A stretch of 9,739 nt of DNA from Flavobacteriales bacterium (GTDB lineage: Bacteria > Bacteroidota > Bacteroidia > NORP154). Every line of letters begins with the position of its first letter. Within the stretch, counting starts at the first letter, position 1. The notes beneath the pieces are model-generated. The model did not search any database and was not told the origin of the DNA. It worked only from the letters and a program-made list of their open reading frames with translations. Positions 1-6,642 of this stretch are shown here, one piece after another. Made by a program: the position numbers and the translations under genes. The DNA is taken from assembly GCA_012965625.1 (NCBI GenBank), contig DTSC01000258.1, positions 1-9,739 of the forward strand. The letters are read 5' to 3'.

Positions 1-1074
1 AAACACACCCAAGAGTACTAACAATGTAGAAATTATTTCTGCCTGTGTAATTGAGTTGCCAAAAATAATGTACACCTCATTAACACGAATCTTCTCAATA
101 AAAAAACGTTCCACACCATTCATTATAAGATAAATGGAAAACAGCATTCCAGGTATAGTAATCCTTTTTCGTATCGACCAAAGGATACAGAACAAACCAA
201 GCGCCATTACCACTTCATATAGAGGCGTTGGATAAACATTGCTTTGCAGATCAATTCCAAGCACATTATTTGGATAATTATAAGCCCAGGTCCATTCTGG
301 TAAAAAAGAAAGCCATTCAGGTTGCGGAAGATCATTAGGAATACCCCAATCACCATCACCTGCCACCTGGCAACCAATTCTCCCTACTCCATAACCCAAC
401 ATTAATACAGGGCCAGCTGCATCCAATAAGTGAATGATACCTATACCATTTTTTCGTGCATAATAGAGGCAAGCAGCAGTACCACAAATCAATCCGCCAT
501 AAAAAGTAAGTCCGCTAAACGACAGCAATGCACCGATAGGATCAGCCATTAACTCATCCGGATTTTCCAGGTTGTGAAACAGCTTTGCCCCTAAAAGCCC
601 TGCTATAGCTGCCAGCATTACAAAATTGCCGATCAGCTGGTACGGGTGCACCTCCTCCTCTATCAGCCTGGGGACCTCAAGCTGCTGTTTTTTCTTTTCT
701 CTATATTTAATAAAAATGGACAATAACGCAAGCAGTATTCCCCCCATTAAATTTCCTTCAAGAGACAAGATAAAACCTGGTGGATTAAGAACAAAGTCTG
801 CATAATTCAAAAAAGCATAAAGCAGCTTATAGCCAATAATGAAACCAAATAACCCAGAGCTTAAAAGCTCTGGTAATTTAGCGGCCTCCCCTATCATCAC
901 TTTCTTCTTAAAGGACTTTAGCAAACCCTCGTTCTCCTTCCTTTTCAATTCTAATGAGAACACATATGCTCCTAAAAAAAATGCTATTGCTACGAAAAAG
1001 CCAAAACTCTGAATTGGCAAAGGAATGTTTACTCCAAAAAGGTCTTTTATCAGGTCGGTTATCGTGGGATACAT
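1..1074 (-). CDS. lgt: Prolipoprotein diacylglyceryl transferase, C-terminus cut by the window edge
   Basis: Lgt is the inner-membrane enzyme that moves a diacylglyceryl group from phosphatidylglycerol to the lipobox cysteine of prolipoproteins, the first step of lipoprotein maturation. The frame is open from the ATG at 1074 to base 1 (358 residues, no stop reached). Several hydrophobic segments are visible, with family motifs in order: FYGG (about 192-194), the signature GRIGCQVAGDGDWG (231-244), PTPLYE (282-287) and NGVERFFIEKIR (319-330), corresponding to the E. coli GRxGN, HPTQLYE and Arg239 regions. It is already longer than E. coli Lgt (291 residues) because of extra sequence between the N-terminal helices and the FYGG motif, including the Lys-rich segments at about 43-60 and 124-130; this long form is usual in Bacteroidota. 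The ATG shares its A with the mtaB stop codon (TAATG), so translation is probably coupled. The caspase lipoprotein in this window is a plausible substrate. Function is near certain; only the C-terminal end is unknown. Confidence 0.94.
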   Translation of the reverse strand, partial: MYPTITDLIKDLFGVNIPLPIQSFGFFVAIAFFLGAYVFSLELKRKENEGLLKSFKKKVMIGEAAKLPELLSSGLFGFIIGYKLLYAFLNYADFVLNPPGFILSLEGNLMGGILLALLSIFIKYREKKKQQLEVPRLIEEEVHPYQLIGNFVMLAAIAGLLGAKLFHNLENPDELMADPIGALLSFSGLTFYGGLICGTAACLYYARKNGIGIIHLLDAAGPVLMLGYGVGRIGCQVAGDGDWGIPNDLPQPEWLSFLPEWTWAYNYPNNVLGIDLQSNVYPTPLYEVVMALGLFCILWSIRKRITIPGMLFSIYLIMNGVERFFIEKIRVNEVYIIFGNSITQAEIISTLLVLLGVF

Positions 1075-2423
1075 TAGCTTAGATTATATGAAAAATTATT
1101 GGAGGAATTTAATTCTGTTCTTACAGGTTCAATGAGCATCAAGCCATCTTTGTCTAAACGACCAAGAGATCGTTTTACCAAAGCACCCTCCATCCCCTTT
1201 TTATGGTTTGCCTTTACCTTGATATAGTTCTCCGTAAAACCATTGACCGTGCCATCCTCATTAATTGATTCAAATAGAATAGTTGCCCTGGCATTCTCAA
1301 ATTCTCTGTAAAAACTTCTTCGCTTCTTATCAGATAGCTGATGCAAGCTTTTTGACCGCTCAGCTCGTTCCCATTTGGGAACAACGCCATCCATCTTAAT
1401 TGCTTTTGTATTCTCTCTTTCAGAATAAGAAAATACATGGAGGTAGGAGATATCAAGCTCGTTCAAAAAATTATAGGTATCTAAAAAATCTTCAGATGTC
1501 TCGCCAGGAAATCCAACGATCACATCCACACCTATACAGCAATGTGGAATCATTTTCTTTATGGCTATAACCCTGTCACTATAAAGCTTCCGCAAATACC
1601 TTCTCTTCATTCGCTTCAAGATCTTATCTGAGCCTGACTGCAGGGGAATATGAAAGTGAGGCATGAATCTCTTGGAATTCGCAACAAATTCAATGATCTC
1701 GTTGGTTAACAGATTGGGTTCAATAGACGATATCCTAAATCTTTCTACCGATTCTACCTGATCAAGTGCTTTAATAAGGTCTAGCAGGGAAACAGGGGTC
1801 CCTTTGCCAAAATCTCCAATATTGACGCCACTCAATACAATTTCCTTAACACCGCTTTTGCCGATCTTTTCAGCAGATTCTACCAAGTTGGCGATTGTAT
1901 CACTTCTGCTTGCTCCTCTTGCAAGCGGTATGGTACAGAAAGCACAGGAATAATCGCAGCCATCCTGCACTTTCAAAAAAGAACGGGTTCTGTCTCCCTG
2001 TGAATAGGAAGGGATAAACTCTTTTACATGATCAATTTCACAGGCATGAACAGCTGTATCTTGCTTTTTATCCTTGTTTGAATGGTTGACATGCTCTAAT
2101 ATATTGAACTTTTCTGTGGCACCTAGTACAAGGTTTACCCCAGGTATGGCCGCAATCTCCTTAGGCTTCAGCTGTGCATAACAGCCTGTTACCGCAACAA
2201 AGGCTTCTGGCGCTATGCGCTTAGCCTTTTTTACCAGGTTTTGGCATTTTTTATTGGCACTCTCCGTTACTGAGCAAGTATTGATCACATATACATCCGG
2301 ATCATCCTCAAAGCCAACCTTAACGTACCCATTATCTGTAAAATCACGGGCGAGCGTAGCCGTCTCCGCAAAATTCAGCTTGCAGCCCAGGGTGTAAAAA
2401 GCAACTTTCTTTTCTTTTGCCAT
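1074..2423 (-). CDS. mtaB: tRNA (N6-threonylcarbamoyladenosine(37)-C2)-methylthiotransferase MtaB
   Basis: This radical-SAM enzyme adds a methylthio group to t6A at position 37 of ANN-decoding tRNAs (ms2t6A), in the cytoplasm. Numbering from MAKEKK, the N-terminal methylthiotransferase domain carries the three cysteines of the auxiliary 4Fe-4S cluster: TLGCKLN (C14), INTCSV (C50) and VTGCYAQ (C81). The radical-SAM CxxxCxxC motif follows in DGCDYSCAFC (C156, C160, C163). The C-terminal region (about 375-440) with GTVNGFTENYIKV fits a TRAM tRNA-binding domain. TLGCKLNFAET together with this C-terminus points to MtaB rather than MiaB or RimO. Length (449 residues) is normal. The frame extends three codons upstream to a TTG at 2430-2432, but I chose the ATG at 2421-2423 because MAKEKKVAF is the usual beginning and the TTG lies inside a likely -7 promoter element. 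It heads an operon with lgt. Confidence 0.95.
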   Translation of the reverse strand: MAKEKKVAFYTLGCKLNFAETATLARDFTDNGYVKVGFEDDPDVYVINTCSVTESANKKCQNLVKKAKRIAPEAFVAVTGCYAQLKPKEIAAIPGVNLVLGATEKFNILEHVNHSNKDKKQDTAVHACEIDHVKEFIPSYSQGDRTRSFLKVQDGCDYSCAFCTIPLARGASRSDTIANLVESAEKIGKSGVKEIVLSGVNIGDFGKGTPVSLLDLIKALDQVESVERFRISSIEPNLLTNEIIEFVANSKRFMPHFHIPLQSGSDKILKRMKRRYLRKLYSDRVIAIKKMIPHCCIGVDVIVGFPGETSEDFLDTYNFLNELDISYLHVFSYSERENTKAIKMDGVVPKWERAERSKSLHQLSDKKRRSFYREFENARATILFESINEDGTVNGFTENYIKVKANHKKGMEGALVKRSLGRLDKDGLMLIEPVRTELNSSNNFSYNLS

Positions 2424-2429
2424 AAGGCG

Positions 2430-2437
2430 CAAAATTA
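2430..2437 (-). promoter_or_regulatory. Candidate Bacteroidota -7 element upstream of mtaB
   Basis: TAATTTTG on the minus strand matches the Bacteroidota sigma-ABfr -7 consensus TAnnTTTG exactly. It ends only 6 bases before the mtaB ATG, so transcription would begin at or next to the start codon, giving a nearly leaderless message. No TTG -33 element sits about 20 bases upstream, which lowers confidence; a chance match in AT-rich DNA is possible. Confidence 0.3.
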
Positions 2438-2531
2438 CTAAATCCTTTGCTCTCTTGCATATTGCTTATCTCAATAATATGGTAATCTTTCTTTATTTTG
2501 TAATTTCATCTTTCTAATTGATTCAACCTTT

Positions 2532-3914
2532 ATGAAATATAATTCGGTATTACTTCTATTGGCTTTCCTATTAACTAACTGTGCCTCCATATTTACAGGA
2601 TTAGAAGACGAAATAAAATTTACCAGTAGCCCAGACAATGCAGCAGTATATATTAATGGAGAGCTGGTGAACACGACACCTTGCAATGTGACGGTAAGAA
2701 GAAAAGGTGAAAAAATTGCCATGATGAAGTTGGAGGGATATAATGATGAAGTTTTTGAGCTGACAAAGAAATTTAATGTTGTTACATTACTAAATTTATT
2801 TGGGCCTCCGATAACTGGTTTCGGAATTGACATCATAACTGGAGCAATTAAGGTACAGGATCCAACGTTTTATAATATTAATCTCTCCCAAACAAATAAC
2901 AATACTAGTAACAATCAAGAATCAATTAAAAAGAAGTCCATAATATCACAGGTTGTAGAAACAAGGGCTGAAACAAAACTAGCAGAAGCAGAAGCGAAGA
3001 AAACCCGGGCTGAGACAGCCAGGATACTTGCAGATGCAGAAAAAGCAAGAGCTGAAGCAGCTCTTGCAGAAGCTGAGAAGGCTAAAAAAGATGCGAGTAG
3101 TGAAGCTGTACCAGAAGACCAACCCCAATACCGAGGAGGAGATCCTTTGAAAGGACTTAATGTGGGTAATGCAACCGAAAACCTGGTGATAGGTAAGTAC
3201 TATGCATTACTAATAGGTATAGACAATTATCAAGGAGAATGGGCCCCATTGAAAAATGCTGTAAATGATGCAAAGGCAATAGAAACTTTATTGCATTCGA
3301 AATACAGGTTTGATCAATTCAATACTTTATATGATTCTAAAGCTACAAGGACTGCTATTATCAAGCAATTGGAGTGGCTTGTAGAAATTGTTCAGGAAGA
3401 TGATAATGTTTTTATCTATTACTCAGGGCACGGTGAGTTCAAGGAAAAGCTTAATAAAGGTTACTGGGTACCATTTGATGCAAGCTCAAAGTCCGTTGCT
3501 GAATATGTTTCCAACAATGATATTCAGGCATTCCTTCAGGGTATAAAATCCAAGCATACCTTATTGGTTTCAGACGCATGCTTTAGCGGAGATATCTTCC
3601 GGGGAACCACCATCTCAGTTCCTTTTGAATCATCTGAGAAATACTACAGAAAAGTTCATAATCTAGCATCACGTAAAGCAATAACTTCTGGAGGAATAGA
3701 ACCTGTGATGGATGGTGGCAAGGAAGGACACTCGGTATTTGCTTATTATTTAATTAAATCGCTTAGCAATAATAATGAAACATATTTTGATGCCAGTCAA
3801 TTATACAATAACCTAAAGATTCCTGTGGTTAACAACTCAGACCAAACACCAAAGTTTAATCCGATAAAAAATACTGGAGATGAAGGTGGCCAATTTGTTT
3901 TCATCAGAAAATAG
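2532..3914 (+). CDS. PEGA-domain lipoprotein with C-terminal caspase-like (C14) protease domain
   Basis: The protein has four visible parts. (1) A lipoprotein signal peptide, residues 1-16, with lipobox LTN-C17; the mature start CASIFTG is typical of PEGA lipoproteins. (2) A PEGA-like domain, about 28-80 (TSSPDNAAVYINGE, then a Tyr-containing hydrophobic motif near 67-75), followed by a Gly-rich hydrophobic segment (about 86-106, GIDIITGAIK) often found after such domains. (3) A charged Ala/Glu/Lys-rich helix, about 142-188, probably a coiled coil or stalk. (4) A caspase/metacaspase-like p20 domain, about 220-460, with YYALLIGIDNYQ, the catalytic His300 in YYSGHGE and the catalytic Cys350 in SDACFSGD; both are intact, so it should be an active cysteine peptidase, probably cutting after Arg/Lys or Asp. 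No acidic run follows Cys17 that would resemble the Bacteroidota surface-export signal, so a periplasmic-facing anchor is inferred. It is divergent from mtaB and alone on its strand. The substrate is unknown. Confidence 0.93.
   Translation: MKYNSVLLLLAFLLTNCASIFTGLEDEIKFTSSPDNAAVYINGELVNTTPCNVTVRRKGEKIAMMKLEGYNDEVFELTKKFNVVTLLNLFGPPITGFGIDIITGAIKVQDPTFYNINLSQTNNNTSNNQESIKKKSIISQVVETRAETKLAEAEAKKTRAETARILADAEKARAEAALAEAEKAKKDASSEAVPEDQPQYRGGDPLKGLNVGNATENLVIGKYYALLIGIDNYQGEWAPLKNAVNDAKAIETLLHSKYRFDQFNTLYDSKATRTAIIKQLEWLVEIVQEDDNVFIYYSGHGEFKEKLNKGYWVPFDASSKSVAEYVSNNDIQAFLQGIKSKHTLLVSDACFSGDIFRGTTISVPFESSEKYYRKVHNLASRKAITSGGIEPVMDGGKEGHSVFAYYLIKSLSNNNETYFDASQLYNNLKIPVVNNSDQTPKFNPIKNTGDEGGQFVFIRK
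2955..3095 (+). repeat. Ala/Glu/Lys-rich coiled-coil coding segment inside the caspase lipoprotein
   Basis: Codons 142-188 encode imperfect repeats of the pattern T-R-A-E-T-x-L-A-E-A-E and A-D-A-E-K-A-R-A-E-A. They are rich in Ala, Glu, Lys and Arg with no Pro or Gly, as in a long single helix or coiled coil like TolA domain II. The DNA has repeated GCAGAAGC-like words. It joins the membrane-proximal PEGA part to the protease domain and may act as a stalk or as an oligomerisation segment. Confidence 0.7.
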
Positions 3915-3982
3915 ACGCTATTAGTGACATAGCTCCATCCTGAACTATTAAACCCTCTTGACGAGAACCACCCTACCCTTTC

Positions 3983-4138
3983 TTATATGAATAACACAAA
4001 TTGCAGTGCCAGGCTAGCTGTTATCAACGAAAAGATTAGAAATAGCACTGAAGAATCAGCATCAACACTTAAAGATTTCTTTGCTTTTGCAGCACCTTGT
4101 ACTACATCATTGCTTTCATTTTTGTTTATAGTTTTCAT
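3983..4138 (-). CDS. Candidate 51-residue small membrane protein
   Basis: The ATG at 4138 opens a frame of 51 codons ending in TAA at 3983-3985. The product starts MKTINKNES, has a polar and charged first half (to about residue 29, including an AAKAKK patch) and then a single hydrophobic helix from about 30 to the last residue (VLFLIFSLITASLALQFVLF), a tail-anchored shape. The start is preceded by an A-rich stretch (AAAAACTAAAACT), the usual Bacteroidota initiation context, which the antisense alternative lacks. I do not recognise the family. It lies 68 bases from the convergent caspase lipoprotein gene, and its leader region contains the palindrome at 4209-4225. It could be a non-coding coincidence, since the plus strand of the same stretch is also open; of the two I favour this one. 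Confidence 0.4.
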   Translation of the reverse strand: MKTINKNESNDVVQGAAKAKKSLSVDADSSVLFLIFSLITASLALQFVLFI

Positions 4139-4169
4139 AGTTTTAGTTTTTAAATTATTCACTGTTTAA
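3987..4169 (+). CDS. Alternative 60-residue small ORF, antisense to the previous one (doubtful)
   Basis: An ATG-to-TAA frame of 60 codons lies 72 bases after the caspase lipoprotein stop. The product would have a polar N-terminal half (MNNTNCSARLAV) and a hydrophobic C-terminal segment at about 42-58 (SLLSFLFIVFIVLVFKLF). The bases before its ATG are pyrimidine-rich (CCCTACCCTTTCTTAT), with neither an SD motif nor an A-rich leader. Its hydrophobic end sits opposite the polar Lys/Asn-rich start of the minus-strand ORF, as expected when T-rich DNA is the complement of A-rich codons. It is probably a shadow of that ORF, and is listed only because a same-strand small partner of the protease cannot be excluded. 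Confidence 0.15.
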   Translation: MNNTNCSARLAVINEKIRNSTEESASTLKDFFAFAAPCTTSLLSFLFIVFIVLVFKLFTV

Positions 4170-4208
4170 TTTCTAAAACCATCCTGTGTAAAAATCATGC
4201 CAAAACAC

Positions 4209-4225
4209 ATTTACCTCAGGTAAAT
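4209..4225. repeat. Perfect palindrome, 8-base arms with a 1-base centre
   Basis: ATTTACCTCAGGTAAAT has arms ATTTACCT and AGGTAAAT around a single C. Another GGTAAA half-site lies at 4243-4248. The palindrome is 71 bases upstream of the candidate 51-residue ORF (minus strand) and 78 bases past the mnmD stop. A dimeric regulator operator is one reading. A transcription terminator is less likely, because the stem has few GC pairs, a minimal loop and no T-run on either side. Confidence 0.5.
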
Positions 4226-4302
4226 TTACGCCATTCCTCACTGGTAAACCACAATATAAAAAGCAATAAAGACCAAATAAATGGATTATTCGAGCATATA
4301 AG

Positions 4303-4956
4303 TTATAAAACCCTCCTTGCTCTAATCATCTCCCTCTTTCCAGGAGGTCCTGGAATTCGTTCGACATAAAACCCAGCCTTTTGGAGGCCCCTTCTAACCG
4401 AGCCTTTAGCAGAGTAGGTGGTAAAGACAGCATCCTCATTACAAGCAGAAACAATTTTATCAAATATCTCTCCTGTCCACAAGGCAGGCTGTTTTTGCGG
4501 TGAAAATGCATCAAAATAAACAAGGTCGTACTTATCCTGAAAATGCATCGTTCTTAAATCGACCTTGAGTTTTTTTAATAAAAATTGATCATTAATGTCC
4601 ACCCAAGTGTTCCACGCACAAGAATGCATCTTATGGAAAGAATCTGCTTCTCCGATGATATCATCATAATTGAGCTTCTGAATAACTTCATGGGTAAGTG
4701 GGAAGAGCTCTACTGCAGTATATTGAATCTTATTTTCTAAGAGCCCACATTCCTTTAAAGTAAGCAAGGCATTTAAGCCAGTTCCAAAGCCAACCTCTAA
4801 AACAGAGAGCTCATTCTTTCTTATCTCTTTGAAACCAGCATTAATAAAAACATGTTTTGACTCCTGTATCGCACCGTTGATAGAATGATAATGCTCATCT
4901 AATTCCGGGTTATAAAGTGTATCTGAACCGTCTTTTGTTGTTATTATCTTAAACAT
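4303..4956 (-). CDS. mnmD: tRNA (5-methylaminomethyl-2-thiouridine)(34)-methyltransferase MnmD (DUF752), stand-alone
   Basis: MnmD uses SAM to methylate nm5(s2)U34 to mnm5(s2)U34 in the wobble position of tRNAs such as those for Lys, Glu and Gln. Family marks in order: an N-terminal DGSDTLYNPELDEHYHS-type opening with NGAIQES (27-33), the SAM-binding loop EVGFGTGLNA (54-63), YFDAFSPQKQPALW (147-160), TTYSAKGSVRRGL (179-191) and GPPGKREM (203-210) near the C-terminus. At 217 residues it is the short stand-alone form; the FAD-dependent MnmC1 half that is fused in E. coli MnmC is absent, as is common outside gammaproteobacteria. It follows the FAD oxidoreductase gene by 35 bases on the same strand, so co-transcription is likely, but that neighbour resembles RetSat/CrtI, not MnmC1. 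Confidence 0.93.
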   Translation of the reverse strand: MFKIITTKDGSDTLYNPELDEHYHSINGAIQESKHVFINAGFKEIRKNELSVLEVGFGTGLNALLTLKECGLLENKIQYTAVELFPLTHEVIQKLNYDDIIGEADSFHKMHSCAWNTWVDINDQFLLKKLKVDLRTMHFQDKYDLVYFDAFSPQKQPALWTGEIFDKIVSACNEDAVFTTYSAKGSVRRGLQKAGFYVERIPGPPGKREMIRARRVL

Positions 4957-4991
4957 TGAGAATTTTAAGATTCAAAAGGTTAATTTAAATA

Positions 4992-6581
4992 TTAAATACC
5001 TTTATTAATCTTGCTGATAAAATTCTTTTTCATCATTGCCGCCCCTGTAATTATCCCTGAAAACAAGGCTCCTCCAACACCAACAGTAATAACATCCTGC
5101 CCAGTCATATAAAGATTTTTAACTGGTGTTTTTGCTCTCAGCCAATTTAATCTGAATCGCTCTGGCGTATGCTCCAGGCCATAAATTTCCCCCCTTTTAT
5201 AATTGGCAAAATGCTTGGTGGTAAGTGGAGAAGAAACTTCACATACCTCTATCTTATCCTTGACCTGGGGAGCAATTTTGAAGAGTTTCTTCAGCATTCC
5301 CTCCTTTATAGAATCCTTAAAATTCACATACTCCTCTCCCCTCTTCATCCATCTTTCATCTTCCCATCTACCAAACCATTCATAGTTAGCCAGACTTATC
5401 ACCTGCACGGTTGCTTTTCCAGGGTAATTTATTGGCCATTCCGGATCTTTGGCAGAAGGGAAGGAAACATAGGCCATTGGCGGATCCTTGTGAGGATTCC
5501 TGACACATTCCTCCAGGTCTGCATCTATATCATAACCATCATAAATCCAGTAATTATGCTTTGGTAGTTTCAGCTCTTCATCAGATCCATTCAATCCAAT
5601 AAAAAGTCCCATATTAGCTGTTGAGGCCTTCACCTTTTGAAGATCTTCTTTGGCAGAGAAGGGCAATTTCAAGTCCTGGGGAAGCAATTCCATATAGGTG
5701 TTCCATGCGCCTGCATTGGAAATTATATTTTTGGCAAACAGCTCCTCTCCATTTACCATCTGAACACCAATGGCTTTATGGTTCTTGACAATTATTTTCT
5801 CCACTTCAGCTCGGATCATCACCTGGCCGCCTGCTTTTTGTATTACTGGGAGGATGTGCTTATAAATCTTGTCTGATCCTCCTACAGGATAATTCCCGCC
5901 ATATAGATAATGGCCTACAACCATGGCATGAATTACAAAACTGCTCCGCTTTGGTGGACTTCCATAATTGCCAAATTGTGCACATAGTACGGCAATTAAT
6001 TTTTCATTGGACGTCAGGCTTTTAAGAACTTCATAAGTAGTGCGGTCAGCGTATTTATAGAACCCTCGTCTAATATACTTGCCTAGAGACTTGCTCCAGC
6101 CTAAAGATAATACCCGTTCACCAAAGAAGAAGTTTACTTTGGCATTTACCGTTTTAACTAATTTATAGTATTTCCTTATTGCAGCTTCCTCCCCAGGAAA
6201 TCTTGCTGATAGGATTTCAATTTGATTTTTTACACCAATAACAAAATCGTACTCCTCCTCACCAAAGATTGCTTTATCATAAACCTCTCCCATAGATGCC
6301 CATTGCAAGTTCCCATCAGTGATATAATCGAATGCGCGTCTTAAAAATGCTTTCTCATTATCAACCCTGCCTACATAATGTACTCCAACATCCCAATTAT
6401 AGCCACCAGTTCTTTTGAAAGTATGGGTAAACCCTCCAGGTTCATAATGCCTTTCTAAAACAAGGGGTTTTTTACCTTCTTTTGCCATCAAAGCAGCAAG
6501 AGTAAGGCCTCCCAGCCCTGATCCAATGATTATCGCATCATAGGTTTCATTGGCAAGCTTTGAAGAAAATTTTATAGCCAT
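4992..6581 (-). CDS. FAD-dependent oxidoreductase of the phytoene desaturase / retinol saturase (RetSat-CrtI) type
   Basis: The N-terminus has a Rossmann dinucleotide-binding motif, DAIIIGSGLGGL (GxGxxG at 20-25), with the ribose-binding acidic residue in VLERHYEPGG (E43). This is followed by the FTHTFKRTGGYNWDVGVHYVG stretch (51-71) characteristic of RetSat-like and CrtI-like amine-oxidase-fold flavoproteins. The C-terminal FAD-binding signature is NLYMTGQDVITVGVGGAL (489-506), continuing into a Gly/Ala-rich helix. Length (529 residues) is normal. Family members desaturate, isomerise or saturate polyene or other hydrophobic chains, including carotenoids and retinol; the true substrate cannot be read from sequence, and no carotenoid gene (crtB, crtY, crtZ) lies nearby. 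It is the first gene of a likely two-gene unit with mnmD and is divergent from the DoxX-like membrane protein. Gene and fold are sure; the reaction is not. Confidence 0.92.
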   Translation of the reverse strand: MAIKFSSKLANETYDAIIIGSGLGGLTLAALMAKEGKKPLVLERHYEPGGFTHTFKRTGGYNWDVGVHYVGRVDNEKAFLRRAFDYITDGNLQWASMGEVYDKAIFGEEEYDFVIGVKNQIEILSARFPGEEAAIRKYYKLVKTVNAKVNFFFGERVLSLGWSKSLGKYIRRGFYKYADRTTYEVLKSLTSNEKLIAVLCAQFGNYGSPPKRSSFVIHAMVVGHYLYGGNYPVGGSDKIYKHILPVIQKAGGQVMIRAEVEKIIVKNHKAIGVQMVNGEELFAKNIISNAGAWNTYMELLPQDLKLPFSAKEDLQKVKASTANMGLFIGLNGSDEELKLPKHNYWIYDGYDIDADLEECVRNPHKDPPMAYVSFPSAKDPEWPINYPGKATVQVISLANYEWFGRWEDERWMKRGEEYVNFKDSIKEGMLKKLFKIAPQVKDKIEVCEVSSPLTTKHFANYKRGEIYGLEHTPERFRLNWLRAKTPVKNLYMTGQDVITVGVGGALFSGIITGAAMMKKNFISKINKGI

Positions 6582-6597
6582 AAATATTTTGAAAAAT

Positions 6598-6605
6598 CAA
6601 ATGTA
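6598..6605 (-). promoter_or_regulatory. Candidate -7 element for the FAD oxidoreductase-mnmD unit
   Basis: TACATTTG on the minus strand matches TAnnTTTG exactly and ends 16 bases before the ATG at 6581, leaving room for a short leader. A TTG -33 element at the expected spacing was not seen. Its position in a short divergent intergenic region supports it. Confidence 0.42.
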
Positions 6606-6634
6606 ACAAGATTTATAGAGTTTGTGATTTTATT

Positions 6635-6642
6635 TAACTTTG
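6635..6642 (+). promoter_or_regulatory. Candidate -7 element for the DoxX-like membrane protein gene
   Basis: TAACTTTG matches TAnnTTTG exactly and ends 23 bases before the ATG at 6666. No clear TTG sits 17-23 bases upstream. Together with the minus-strand element at 6598-6605 it would form a back-to-back promoter pair in an 84-base gap. Confidence 0.42.

Larger units (their letters stand above)
3915..4302. other. 388-base intergenic region between convergent genes
   Basis: This stretch separates the end of the caspase lipoprotein gene from the end of mnmD. It holds two overlapping antisense small ORFs (3983-4138 minus, 3987-4169 plus) and a palindrome at 4209-4225, each listed separately. 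I found no tRNA-like fold, no strong GC hairpin followed by a T-run for either flanking gene, and no remnant of a transposase. The remaining sequence is AT-rich and otherwise unremarkable. Confidence 0.6.

Noticed and set aside
2471..2836. 121-codon minus-strand frame overlapping the start of the caspase lipoprotein
   Set aside because: It lies antisense to a convincing lipobox and PEGA coding region; its composition looks like a shadow and no family features are visible.
2532..4169. Caspase lipoprotein plus small membrane ORF as a gasdermin-like defence pair
   Set aside because: The small ORFs are far too short for a gasdermin, the protease is an exported lipoprotein rather than cytoplasmic, and no sensor gene is present.
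4177..4203. Sigma-54-like -24/-12 promoter on the minus strand (TTGGCAT then TTTACA)
   Set aside because: The -24 GG is present, but the critical -12 GC is AC, so it fails the most conserved position.
5169..5567. 132-codon plus-strand frame inside the FAD oxidoreductase
   Set aside because: It is fully antisense to a gene with clear motifs, and its product is an irregular mix of hydrophobic and aromatic residues without domain features.
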